Assembly (NCBI RefSeq): GCF_000725385.1
Contig: NZ_CP008884.1
Span: 3,596,001-3,660,000, forward strand
DNA length: 64,000 nucleotides
Source: Dyella japonica A8
GTDB taxonomy: Bacteria > Pseudomonadota > Gammaproteobacteria > Xanthomonadales > Rhodanobacteraceae
Reading direction: 5' to 3'
Below are positions 18,802 through 26,831 of this stretch, one piece after another; positions within the stretch are counted from its first letter, which is position 1, and every line of letters starts with the position of its first letter. Both the position numbers and the translations under genes were made by a program. The notes below the pieces were generated by a model, which was not told the DNA's origin, did not search any database, and saw nothing but the letters and a program-made list of their open reading frames with translations.

Positions 18802-20295
18802 ATGACCGACCGACATGACCTGCCACTGGACACCCACACCTGCGAGCAGGCGCGGTTGAGCCGCGATGCGCGCTTCGACGGCTTGTTCTTCACCGCCGTC
18901 ACCAGCACCCGCATCTATTGCCGCCCGGTGTGCCCCGCGCCGCCGCCGAAGCCGGAAAACGTGCGCTATTACGGCAGCGCCGCGGCGGCCGAGGCCGCGG
19001 GCTTCCGTCCCTGCCTGCGCTGTCGCCCGGAACTGTCGCCGGGCAACGATGCGTGGCAGCGCGGCGACCACGTCATCGCGCGCACGCTCAAGCTGATGGA
19101 CAGCGATGTGTTCGACGATTTGTCGTTGGACGACATGGCCGCGCGCGTGGGCCTTGGTGCGCGCCAACTGCGCCGACTGTTCGTGGAACGCCTGGGCGCG
19201 CCGCCGATCAGCGTACACACCACGCGTCGCCTGCTGTTCGCGAAGCAATTGCTGACGGAAACCACCATGCCGGTGACCGAGGTGGCGCTCGCCTCCGGTT
19301 TCCGCAGCCTGCGCCGCTTCAACGCGGCGTTCCTGCAGTCCAATCGCATGGCGCCGCGCGATCTGCGTCGCCACCCCAGCGCGACGACAGGCGATGCGAT
19401 CACGCTGCGGCTCGGTTATCGGCCGCCGTACGATTTCGAAGCGATGCTTGCGTTCCTGCGCGGGCGTGCGCTGCCCGGCGTCGAGGCCGTGGACGAGCAC
19501 AGCTATGCGCGCGTGTTCGGTACGCCCGATGCGCCAGGCTGGTTGCGGCTCAGCGAATGGCCGGGGCGCGAGCATGCATTGCGGCTGGAACTGCATTGCC
19601 CGCAACCGGCACAGATGCTTGGCGTGGTGGGCAAGCTGCGACGCATGTTCGATCTGGACGCCAGCCCGCAATCGATCGGCGATGCGCTGAAGGAAAGCCC
19701 GGTGCTGCGACCGTTGCTGCGCAAGCGCCCCGGCCTGCGCCTGCCCGGCGGCTGGGATGGTTTCGAGATCGCCGTGCGCGCCATCCTGGGCCAGCAGGTC
19801 AGCGTGGCCGCTGCGCGTACGTTGGCAACGCGTATCGTGCAGAAGTTCGGCACACCGGTGCTGGCTCCTGTACCGGGTCTGGAGCGCCTGTTCCCCGGCC
19901 CCGAACTGCTCGTTGATGCGGATCTTCGCGCCATCGGGCTGACCACCGCACGCGCCGCTACCGTGCGCGGCGTGGCCCAGGCGCTGCAGGATGGCCGCAT
20001 CGATTTCCGCAGCGAGCAACCGCTGGACGCATTCGTCGAGCGGTGGGTCGCCCTGCCCGGCATCGGTGAATGGACAGCGCACTACATGGCGATGCGCGCG
20101 CTCAGCCATCCTGATGCGTTCCCGGCCGCGGACCTGATCCTTCGTCGCGCGGCGGCTGGCGGTGGCCCGGAGCTGTCGACGAAAGCGCTGACGTCGCTGG
20201 CCGAAGCGTGGCGCCCATGGCGCGCCTACTCGGTCATGCATCTGTGGCGCAGCGCCACGGACGCGGCCCAGGCAACGAATAAAAAGGTGGCGTGA
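18802..20295 (+). CDS. Ada-AlkA fusion: methyl-sensing regulator plus 3-methyladenine glycosylase
   Basis: A 497-residue protein. Residues 1-85 are the zinc-containing methyl-phosphotriester domain (four Cys: YCRPVC and CLRC). Residues 90-190 are an AraC helix-turn-helix domain (LGARQLRRLFVERLGAP, PVTEVALASGFRSLRRFN). Residues 195-490 are an AlkA-type glycosylase with helix-hairpin-helix LPGIGEWTAHYMAMRAL and catalytic Asp in FPAADLILRR. It should sense alkylated DNA, activate transcription and excise alkylated bases. The methyltransferase absent from this fusion is supplied by the next gene, overlapping by one base (TGATG). Often annotated as AlkA or AdaA. Confidence 0.94.
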   Translation: MTDRHDLPLDTHTCEQARLSRDARFDGLFFTAVTSTRIYCRPVCPAPPPKPENVRYYGSAAAAEAAGFRPCLRCRPELSPGNDAWQRGDHVIARTLKLMDSDVFDDLSLDDMAARVGLGARQLRRLFVERLGAPPISVHTTRRLLFAKQLLTETTMPVTEVALASGFRSLRRFNAAFLQSNRMAPRDLRRHPSATTGDAITLRLGYRPPYDFEAMLAFLRGRALPGVEAVDEHSYARVFGTPDAPGWLRLSEWPGREHALRLELHCPQPAQMLGVVGKLRRMFDLDASPQSIGDALKESPVLRPLLRKRPGLRLPGGWDGFEIAVRAILGQQVSVAAARTLATRIVQKFGTPVLAPVPGLERLFPGPELLVDADLRAIGLTTARAATVRGVAQALQDGRIDFRSEQPLDAFVERWVALPGIGEWTAHYMAMRALSHPDAFPAADLILRRAAAGGGPELSTKALTSLAEAWRPWRAYSVMHLWRSATDAAQATNKKVA

Positions 20296-20825
20296 TGTCC
20301 GGCGAAACGATCTGGTACGACGAATTGCAGACGCCGATCGGCGTGCTGCGGCTGGTGGCGGACGAGGTGGGACTGCGCGAGATCTGGTTCTCGACCGGCC
20401 GCCACCAGCGCTCGCCGCGCACCGAATGGATGCGTGCCGCCGAACCTCTTGCGCGGGCGAAGCAGCAACTGGAGGAATACTTCGCCGGCGAGCGCCAGCA
20501 CTTCGACCTGGCGCTGCATCCGCTTGGCACGCCATTCCAGACCCAGGTGTGGTGGGAACTGTCACGCATTCCCTACGGCGCCACCATCAGCTATGGCGAA
20601 CTCGCGCGGCGCATCGAACAGCCGCTGGCTGTGCGCGCGGTGGGTGCAGCCAATGGCCGTAATCCACTGCCCATCGTGCTGCCCTGCCATCGCGTCATCG
20701 GCGCGAACGGCAGCCTTACCGGATTCGGTGGCGGACTGCCGACCAAACGATTCCTGCTGTCACTGGAAGGCCGGGTCGCCGAGGGCGATCTGTTCGGCGT
20801 GCCTTCGCGCATCATCGCGCACTGA
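20295..20825 (+). CDS. ogt: Methylated-DNA--[protein]-cysteine S-methyltransferase
   Basis: A 176-residue suicide enzyme that removes the methyl group from O6-methylguanine. The acceptor Cys is in IVLPCHRVIGANGSLTGFGG; the preceding RAVGAANGRNPLP and the IPYGATISYGELA helix-turn-helix region match Ogt/MGMT. AAGGTGG precedes ATG 20295, which overlaps the ada-alkA stop. GTG at 20292 is an alternative one codon earlier. Together with the upstream fusion it recreates the full Ada response on two coupled genes. Confidence 0.95.
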   Translation: MSGETIWYDELQTPIGVLRLVADEVGLREIWFSTGRHQRSPRTEWMRAAEPLARAKQQLEEYFAGERQHFDLALHPLGTPFQTQVWWELSRIPYGATISYGELARRIEQPLAVRAVGAANGRNPLPIVLPCHRVIGANGSLTGFGGGLPTKRFLLSLEGRVAEGDLFGVPSRIIAH

Positions 20826-20866
20826 GGCGACGGCGGCCCGTTCCGCCAGTCGCATGCAGGGAACGA

Positions 20867-21196
20867 TCAACGCTCCGTGGCCGGCGGCGGTGTCACCGCG
20901 TTCTGGTACGAGTCGAGCGGATGCGCCTGGTGGGCAAGGCGATAGCCGCCATCCACCGAGGCCGGTTGCTTCTGCGCGGCTTGCACCGGCTTCTTGGCCA
21001 CAGACTTCTGCTGGCCTTCGACAGGGGACGAATGCGCGTGGACAGGCGCAGGCATGGGTGATGAACCGGGTGTCGACGATGCCGGCGTGCCGGCGGTCAC
21101 CCGCACATCATCGTGTGAGGCCTGCGCCAGAACCATGCCGCTCCAGCAGGAGCAGATGGCGAAAACTGCGTAAAAGAAAAGACGTGTAATGGTCAT
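20867..21196 (-). CDS. Small secreted protein, unknown
   Basis: A 109-residue open frame with a plausible signal peptide (MTITRLFFYAVFAICSC, cleavage near VLAQA) and a Pro/Ser/Lys-rich mature part of low complexity. No family is recognised. Support is moderate: it fills the gap between ogt and the pyrophosphatase gene with good ATG and signal-peptide logic, and no better frame competes. Confidence 0.5.
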   Translation of the reverse strand: MTITRLFFYAVFAICSCWSGMVLAQASHDDVRVTAGTPASSTPGSSPMPAPVHAHSSPVEGQQKSVAKKPVQAAQKQPASVDGGYRLAHQAHPLDSYQNAVTPPPATER

Positions 21197-21244
21197 ACGC
21201 CTGGGCGATGATACGGCCTTTGTTTTGATGGTACGTCATTGACT

Positions 21245-22522
21245 ATGAAGATCTTGTTTCGCTCGCTGCTGTGCTCGCTGTTGGTGCTTGCAGCCGGTTG
21301 TGCCACCACGCATGACCAGTCCAACGCAGCGCCCCCGGCCCACGTTGACGCGAAACCCGCATCGGCCCCGCTGCTGCTGATCTCCATCGATGGCTATCGC
21401 ACCGACTACCTTGCACGCGGGCTCAGCCCGACCCTGCAGGCGCTGGCCGATGGCGGCGTGCGTGCGACCGATGGCATGCAGCCCTCCTTCCCGTCGCTGA
21501 CCTTCCCCAATCACTACACCCTGGTCACCGGCCTGCGCCCGGATCACCACGGCATCGTCAACAACACCATGACCGATCCGGTGCTCGGCAAGTTCTCGCT
21601 CGGCAACCGCGAAGCGGTGAGCAACGGCCGCTGGTGGGACGAAGGCACGCCGCTGTGGGAAACCGTGCAGAAGCAGGGCCTGAAGAGCGCCACCATGTTC
21701 TGGCCGGGCTCCGAAGCCGATATCCACGGCCAGCATCCCAGCGACTGGAAGCCGTACGACGGCAACGTGACGGCGGATCAGCGCGTCGACCAGGTGCTGG
21801 CGTGGCTGGATCTACCCGCCGACCAGCGCCCGACCTTCATCACCCTGTACTTCGATGAAGTGGATCACGCCGGCCACAGCTACGGCCCGGACTCGCCGCA
21901 GGTCAACGACGCCATCCGCCATACCGACGCGGCGCTCGCGCGCCTCGTTCGCGGGCTCACGGAGCGCGGCCAGCTCGACCACATCAACCTTATCGTGGTC
22001 GCCGACCACGGCATGGCACACGCCCCCACGCACCAAATGGTTCTGGTGGACAAGCTCATTCCGCTCAAGCACGTGGAGGTGGTGAGCATGGGCGTGCTGG
22101 CGGGTTTCAACCCCAAGCCCGGCTTCGACTTCGCCAGGATCGAAGCCACGCTGGAGAAGCCGCAGAAGCACATGACCTGCTGGGACAAGACGCGCGTACC
22201 GGCACGACTCGCCTACGGCAGCAACCCGCGCGTGCCGCAGCTGCTGTGCCTGGCCGACGTAGGCTGGCGGATCTCCAGCAGCGACTACGTGGCGAAGAAG
22301 AAGACCACCACGCAGGGTGAGCACGGCTACGACAATGCGGCGCCCGAGATGCAGGCGCTGTTCATTGCCCACGGTCCCGCGTTCCGCCAGGGCGCGCAGG
22401 TGCCATCGTTCCCGAACGTGGACGTCTACCCGCTGATGACCCATCTGCTCGATGTTCCCGCCGCCGCCAACGACGGCGACTACAACGTCGTGAAGGGCAT
22501 GCTGAAGCCCGAGGCGCAGTAA
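21245..22522 (+). CDS. Ectonucleotide pyrophosphatase/phosphodiesterase (NPP family), lipoprotein
   Basis: A protein of 425 residues with a lipobox (LLVLAAGC, Cys19). Alkaline-phosphatase superfamily metal sites are visible: LISIDGYRTDYL (Asp49), catalytic Thr86 in PSFPSLTFPNHYTLVTG, YFDEVDHAGHSYGPDS, VVADHGMAH and GEHGYDN. This pattern is close to the NPP characterised from Xanthomonas, which hydrolyses nucleotide phosphodiesters and pyrophosphates. It acts in the periplasm or on the outer membrane. ATG 21245 is used; TTG 21239 is in frame but less likely. Confidence 0.93.
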   Translation: MKILFRSLLCSLLVLAAGCATTHDQSNAAPPAHVDAKPASAPLLLISIDGYRTDYLARGLSPTLQALADGGVRATDGMQPSFPSLTFPNHYTLVTGLRPDHHGIVNNTMTDPVLGKFSLGNREAVSNGRWWDEGTPLWETVQKQGLKSATMFWPGSEADIHGQHPSDWKPYDGNVTADQRVDQVLAWLDLPADQRPTFITLYFDEVDHAGHSYGPDSPQVNDAIRHTDAALARLVRGLTERGQLDHINLIVVADHGMAHAPTHQMVLVDKLIPLKHVEVVSMGVLAGFNPKPGFDFARIEATLEKPQKHMTCWDKTRVPARLAYGSNPRVPQLLCLADVGWRISSSDYVAKKKTTTQGEHGYDNAAPEMQALFIAHGPAFRQGAQVPSFPNVDVYPLMTHLLDVPAAANDGDYNVVKGMLKPEAQ

Positions 22523-22604
22523 GCGCCGGCTATCGCGGGGGCGTGCAACGCGCTCCCGCGAACATCCTCATCGAGGTGATCGGGCACATCGATTTTCACG
22601 CCCC

Positions 22605-23903
22605 TCACTGCGGAATGGGCGGCTCGGTTTCCGGCCTGGACGGGCTCACCAGCGGCGGCAATCGATACAGGCGCAGCGCGATCAGCAGGCCTGCCGCGAG
22701 CAAGGCGCCAACGAACACCGCCACGCCATTCCAGCCGTGCGAGGCGTAGAACAGGCCACCGCTGGCGCCCGCGATACTGGAACCCATGTAGTACGAGAAC
22801 AGGTAAAGCGACGACGCCTGCGCCTTGTTGCTACCCGCGCGACGCCCCACCCAGCTGCTGGCGATGGAGTGCCCGCCGAAGAAACCGAACGTCACCGCCA
22901 CAATGCCGGCCACGATCAGCGCCAGCGGTTTCATGGCGGTAAGCGCCAACCCCGCCAGCATCAGCGCGAACGCCGTCCACAACACCTTGCGCCGCCCCAG
23001 CTTGCCGGCGAGATGCCCCATCCATGCGGAGCTGAAGGTACCGATGAGGTAAACGCTGAAGATCGCGCCGACCACGGCCTGGTTCAGCCCATAGGGAGGC
23101 GCGAGCAGGCGGTAGCCAATGTAGTTGTAAACCGTGACGAAAGCGCCGAGCAGCAGGAAGCCCTCCGCAAACAGCCACGGCAGGCCCGCGTCACGGAACG
23201 CGGCGGCGAAGCGCCCCATCAGTGCCCCCAGGTGCAGGGGGTGGCGAACGTGATGGCGCGACGGGGGCAGGATGCGCCAGAACACCAGCCCCGAAAGCAG
23301 GCCGATCACGCCCACGGTGGCGACGCCGATGCGCCAGCCGACAAACTCCGCGAGCACGCCGGCCACCAGCCGTCCACCCATGCCGCCAATGGCGTTGCCG
23401 CTGATGTACAGCCCCATGCCCAGGCCGATGGAATCGGGGTGCATTTCCTCGCTGAGATAGGTCATGGCGACGGCGGGCAACCCGCTCAGCGTCAGCCCCA
23501 GCAACGCGCGCAGCACCAGCAGCATGTGCCAGTCCGGCACCAGCGCCGTGAGCAGGACGAGGACAGCCGATGACAGCAACGAGGCCGTCATGACCGACTT
23601 GCGGCCCCAGGCATCGGAGACACCGCCGGCAAACAGCATGGCGAAGGCCAGCACGCCCGTGGTGAGCGACAGCGACAGCGACGCCGTGGCGGCGCTGACC
23701 CCGTAGTCCCGGCTGAACTCCGGCATCAACGGCTGCGTGCAGTACAGCAGGCCGAAGGTCGCCAGGCCCGCGGCGAACAGGGCCAGGTTGGTACGGCGGA
23801 AAGCCGGGGTACCGTGGCGGGTGAAACCGGGAGGCTCAAGTTCGCCAGCCGGCGGCCGATGTTCTGGCCGAGACACCGGTTCCACGCTTTCCCGCCTTGC
23901 CAT
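22605..23903 (-). CDS. MFS transporter (YnfM-like)
   Basis: A 432-residue protein with 12 predicted helices after a 40-residue cytoplasmic leader. The loop 2-3 motif is GGVSDAWGRKSVMTASLL, and the C-terminal half repeats it as GHLAGKLGRRKVL. The FGLLYCTQPLMPEFSRDY and GFFGGHSIASSWVGRRAG segments resemble the YnfM/YgaY group of putative arabinose or drug efflux permeases. The substrate is unknown. GAGG lies before ATG 23903; the longer frame to 23969 is unsupported. Confidence 0.9.
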   Translation of the reverse strand: MARRESVEPVSRPEHRPPAGELEPPGFTRHGTPAFRRTNLALFAAGLATFGLLYCTQPLMPEFSRDYGVSAATASLSLSLTTGVLAFAMLFAGGVSDAWGRKSVMTASLLSSAVLVLLTALVPDWHMLLVLRALLGLTLSGLPAVAMTYLSEEMHPDSIGLGMGLYISGNAIGGMGGRLVAGVLAEFVGWRIGVATVGVIGLLSGLVFWRILPPSRHHVRHPLHLGALMGRFAAAFRDAGLPWLFAEGFLLLGAFVTVYNYIGYRLLAPPYGLNQAVVGAIFSVYLIGTFSSAWMGHLAGKLGRRKVLWTAFALMLAGLALTAMKPLALIVAGIVAVTFGFFGGHSIASSWVGRRAGSNKAQASSLYLFSYYMGSSIAGASGGLFYASHGWNGVAVFVGALLAAGLLIALRLYRLPPLVSPSRPETEPPIPQ

Positions 23904-24059
23904 GCTGCCGCCTCGATACCGCCGGGGCCGTAAGCATAAGACTTGCCGCGATCGTGTACGACCCGTCACTCAGCCACAGGACGGGGTCGCAGCACATGGC
24001 CGCCCCGGACTGACAAAAAAGTCATATCACAGGGCTAACGTGATACATAAGGGAGCAAC

Positions 24060-24128
24060 GGGGAGTGTCCCAGGAGAGGACACCCCCGCAAACCGGTAAT
24101 GGGGACCGGTGGATAAAGGGGGGGGGAT
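24060..24128 (+). promoter_or_regulatory. 5' leader with two hairpins before the diguanylate cyclase
   Basis: gtgtcc...ggacac (24064-24082) and ACCGGT...ACCGGT (about 24095-24113) can form two short stem-loops, followed by a G-rich tract (GGGGGGGG) ending 5 nt before the ATG, which serves as an unusually long purine ribosome site. The leader does not match the c-di-GMP riboswitch consensus. Its role, if any, is open. Confidence 0.35.
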
Positions 24129-25841
24129 ATGCCATTTCGCGGATCCGCGGTGGTTGTCGTTGCATGGCTGTGCGCCATGCTCTTCGTGCTGGCCACCGAG
24201 GCTGCGGCCGCGCCGTCGCGCCTGCCTGTCCTGCAGGCAGCGGCACTGGCGCCGCTGGACCCAGCCCCGACGCCGGACCAGGTCATCCATGGCGGTCTGG
24301 ACGCCGGCTTCCGGCCACTGGCCACCACGCACACGCCCAACGCGGTGGAAACCCGGCGCTGGTACCGGCTGACCCTCGACCGGGACTGGCACGAGGACAG
24401 CGCCCCCGTGCTCAACTTCACCGGGGCCACCTACATCCCCATCACGGTGTATGCGCCGCCGGACTATCGTCCGCAGCAGCTGTGGTTCGCGCAGACCGAC
24501 CGGCCGGCACGCTTCTCGCGCCACCACCTGGCACTGGAGCTGCCGCCTGACCTGCGCGCGGGCCAGCCGGTCTACGTGCAGATCGCCGCCGACAGCTTCA
24601 CCCGGCAGATCCGCGCCGACGTCACCGACATGGCGACGTACCAGGCGGACGACCTGAACCACGTGCGCGTCACGACGTTGTTTTCCAGCGTGCAGCTCAC
24701 CATGATCCTGGCCGCGCTGTGCCTGTGGCTGGTGCTGCGCGATCGCGTGCTGCTGTATTTCATCGGCTACACCGGTTGCCAGCTGCTGAACCAGTTGCTG
24801 ACCACGGGCGAGCTGTACGAACTGCCCGGCAGCGGGCTGCTGGTGCCGCTGGGTACGCACGTGCCGTGGCTGTTCACGGCACTCAGTGCGCCGCTGCTGC
24901 TCTCCTTCATCATCGAGTTCTGCGAACTGCGCGTGGTCACGCCGCGCGCGGCGAACCTGCTGGGCGCCATGCGCTGGCCTTTCCTGGTGATCGCCGCCCT
25001 GCTCTGCTTTCCGTTCGCCGAGCGCATGCATCTGCTGGCCAGCGCATTCAACTTCTGGTTCATCGTCTCGCAGCTGTATGCACTGGGCGCCGTGATACTT
25101 GCCACCGGCCGGCACGGGCGGCAGGCGCGGTTCTTCCTGGTGGCGTGGTTGCCGCAGGTACTGTTCACCGTCGTTCGCCTCAGCCAGGTGCTGCTGGCGC
25201 TGGACCTTCCGCGCTGGCTGGAATACGGCATGCCGGCCACCATGGCCTTCTGCAGCGTGGTGGTCACCATCGGCCTGGCCGATCTTTCCCTGCGGGCGCG
25301 CAGGGAACGCGACATGGCCCACCACCTGGCCGACCACGATGCACTTACCGGCGTGCTCAACCGGCGCGCGCTGGTGAAGCGCCTGCACGACGCCGCGGCA
25401 TTGGCCCGGCTGCAACACCAGCCACTGGCGCTGATCTTCCTGGACATGGACCACTTCAAGTCGGTCAACGACCGCTTTGGCCACCAGACCGGCGATGCCT
25501 GCCTGCGTGCCGTGGCCGAAACCATCGGCGACGAACTACGCCCCTCCGACAGCCTGGGGCGTTACGGTGGCGAAGAGTTCGTGGCTATGCTGCCGGGTAC
25601 CACGCAGGAAAACGCCATGGCCGTTGCCGAGCGCATTCGCCACAGCATCGAGGTGCTGCAGGTCCATGCCCGTGGCAACACCTTGCAGACCACGGTCAGC
25701 ATGGGTGTCGCCAGCCTGCTGGGCACCGCGGACAGCGTCGACGACCTGATCGCGCGGGCCGATGACGCGCTCTATCGCGCCAAGACCCAGGGCCGTAACT
25801 GCGTGGTCGCCCATACCCTGGTCATGGTGATGGCGGGCTGA
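24129..25841 (+). CDS. Membrane diguanylate cyclase with 7TM sensor
   Basis: A protein of 570 residues: signal peptide (to about 28), periplasmic ligand-binding region of the 7TMR-DISM kind (about 30-175), seven hydrophobic helices (about 185-390), then a GGDEF domain (about 400-560). The active site is GGEEF (480-484) and an inhibitory RxxD site (R471-PSD474) lies five residues before it, so a product-inhibited active cyclase is expected. It contrasts with the GGDEF-EAL protein at 10.7 kb, which lacks the inhibitory site. Its 3' end overlaps the convergent esterase gene by 20 bp. Confidence 0.93.
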   Translation: MPFRGSAVVVVAWLCAMLFVLATEAAAAPSRLPVLQAAALAPLDPAPTPDQVIHGGLDAGFRPLATTHTPNAVETRRWYRLTLDRDWHEDSAPVLNFTGATYIPITVYAPPDYRPQQLWFAQTDRPARFSRHHLALELPPDLRAGQPVYVQIAADSFTRQIRADVTDMATYQADDLNHVRVTTLFSSVQLTMILAALCLWLVLRDRVLLYFIGYTGCQLLNQLLTTGELYELPGSGLLVPLGTHVPWLFTALSAPLLLSFIIEFCELRVVTPRAANLLGAMRWPFLVIAALLCFPFAERMHLLASAFNFWFIVSQLYALGAVILATGRHGRQARFFLVAWLPQVLFTVVRLSQVLLALDLPRWLEYGMPATMAFCSVVVTIGLADLSLRARRERDMAHHLADHDALTGVLNRRALVKRLHDAAALARLQHQPLALIFLDMDHFKSVNDRFGHQTGDACLRAVAETIGDELRPSDSLGRYGGEEFVAMLPGTTQENAMAVAERIRHSIEVLQVHARGNTLQTTVSMGVASLLGTADSVDDLIARADDALYRAKTQGRNCVVAHTLVMVMAG

Positions 25842-26826
25842 CCGGCGCCGCCGGTTCCACGCCATAGGCCCAGCCGAGGAACACCGGCAGCATGCGTTTC
25901 CACGTCGCCTGGTTGTGCTCGCCGTCGGGGAACAGGTCGTAGGCCGCCGTGTCCGACGGCGAAGGGTGCGCCGCGTAATCCATGTCGACGGGATACCCCA
26001 GGTCTCGCAGGCCACGGCGATGCATGCCGTCGGGTGCGGTGTAACCGTTGATCAGGTCCTCAAGATCCTCGACGGCGTCGATGGTGCCGTTGTGGTTGCG
26101 GTCGTTTGTTTCCTCGCGACCGCCCACGGCGAACCAGAAGCGGACCGGCTTGCGCTGCCCTGCGCGATCCACCATGGCCTGCGCCAGCCGCGTGCTTTCC
26201 ACTGCATTGGCGTCGCTGCGATCCGCCGCCAGCCAGAATGACGGCGAGAACGCGCCGACCTGACCGAATACCTCGGGATACTCCCAGCCGATGCAGAACG
26301 CATTGAGCGCACCCAACGACCAACCGAGCATCGTGCGCCCCTGCGCCGAAGCCTGGGTGCGGTAGTGCGCATCGACATAGGGTACGAGTTCACCGGCCAC
26401 CCACGCGGCGTAGTCGTAGGCACGGGCGCCGATGGGCCCGATGCGCGAGCCACCGACCACGCTGCGCCGGCGCGCACGATCGAACAGGCCATAGCCGGAG
26501 GCGCGATCCTTCAGCATGTCCACCGCCACCACGATCACCGGGCGGATGGCGTGCTGCGCATAGAGTGCCGCCAGCGTGTCCTGCAGGCCCACGGCATCCA
26601 TGTCCTGCCCATCGTTGGCGTAGAGCACCGGATAGCGCGCCTGCGAGTCGGCATAGCCGGGCGGCAGGTACACGGTGACCTTGATCTGCTCGGGCGCGAA
26701 CGCGCTGGCATCCAGGGTGAGTTTCACCGGTGGCATGACTACGCCATCGGCGGCGTGCGCCGCGGACACCATGCCGAACGCAACGACCCACAGGCACATC
26801 GCCCGGTGTTTCCAGTTCGCGCGCAT
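25822..26826 (-). CDS. Secreted esterase (enterochelin-esterase/esterase D-like)
   Basis: A 334-residue alpha/beta hydrolase with a signal peptide ending SAAHAAD. The nucleophile elbow is GWSLGALNAFC (GxSxG). The Asp and His of the triad are probably in the C-terminal part, where FPDGEHNQATWKRML carries the His. YPVLYANDGQDMDAVGLQDT is the oxyanion-side segment seen in putative esterases of this group. GGAG lies 8 nt before ATG 26826; a GTG at 26835, overlapping the upstream stop as GTGA, is the alternative start. It follows the glycosidase directly, so it may remove acyl groups from the same glycan. Confidence 0.85.
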   Translation of the reverse strand: MRANWKHRAMCLWVVAFGMVSAAHAADGVVMPPVKLTLDASAFAPEQIKVTVYLPPGYADSQARYPVLYANDGQDMDAVGLQDTLAALYAQHAIRPVIVVAVDMLKDRASGYGLFDRARRRSVVGGSRIGPIGARAYDYAAWVAGELVPYVDAHYRTQASAQGRTMLGWSLGALNAFCIGWEYPEVFGQVGAFSPSFWLAADRSDANAVESTRLAQAMVDRAGQRKPVRFWFAVGGREETNDRNHNGTIDAVEDLEDLINGYTAPDGMHRRGLRDLGYPVDMDYAAHPSPSDTAAYDLFPDGEHNQATWKRMLPVFLGWAYGVEPAAPVSPPSP

Positions 26827-26831
26827 CGGCT

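Noticed and set aside
24000..24128. A c-di-GMP riboswitch in front of the diguanylate cyclase
   Set aside because: The short GCAAACC-like stretch is present, but the rest of the GEMM consensus and its pairing pattern are absent.
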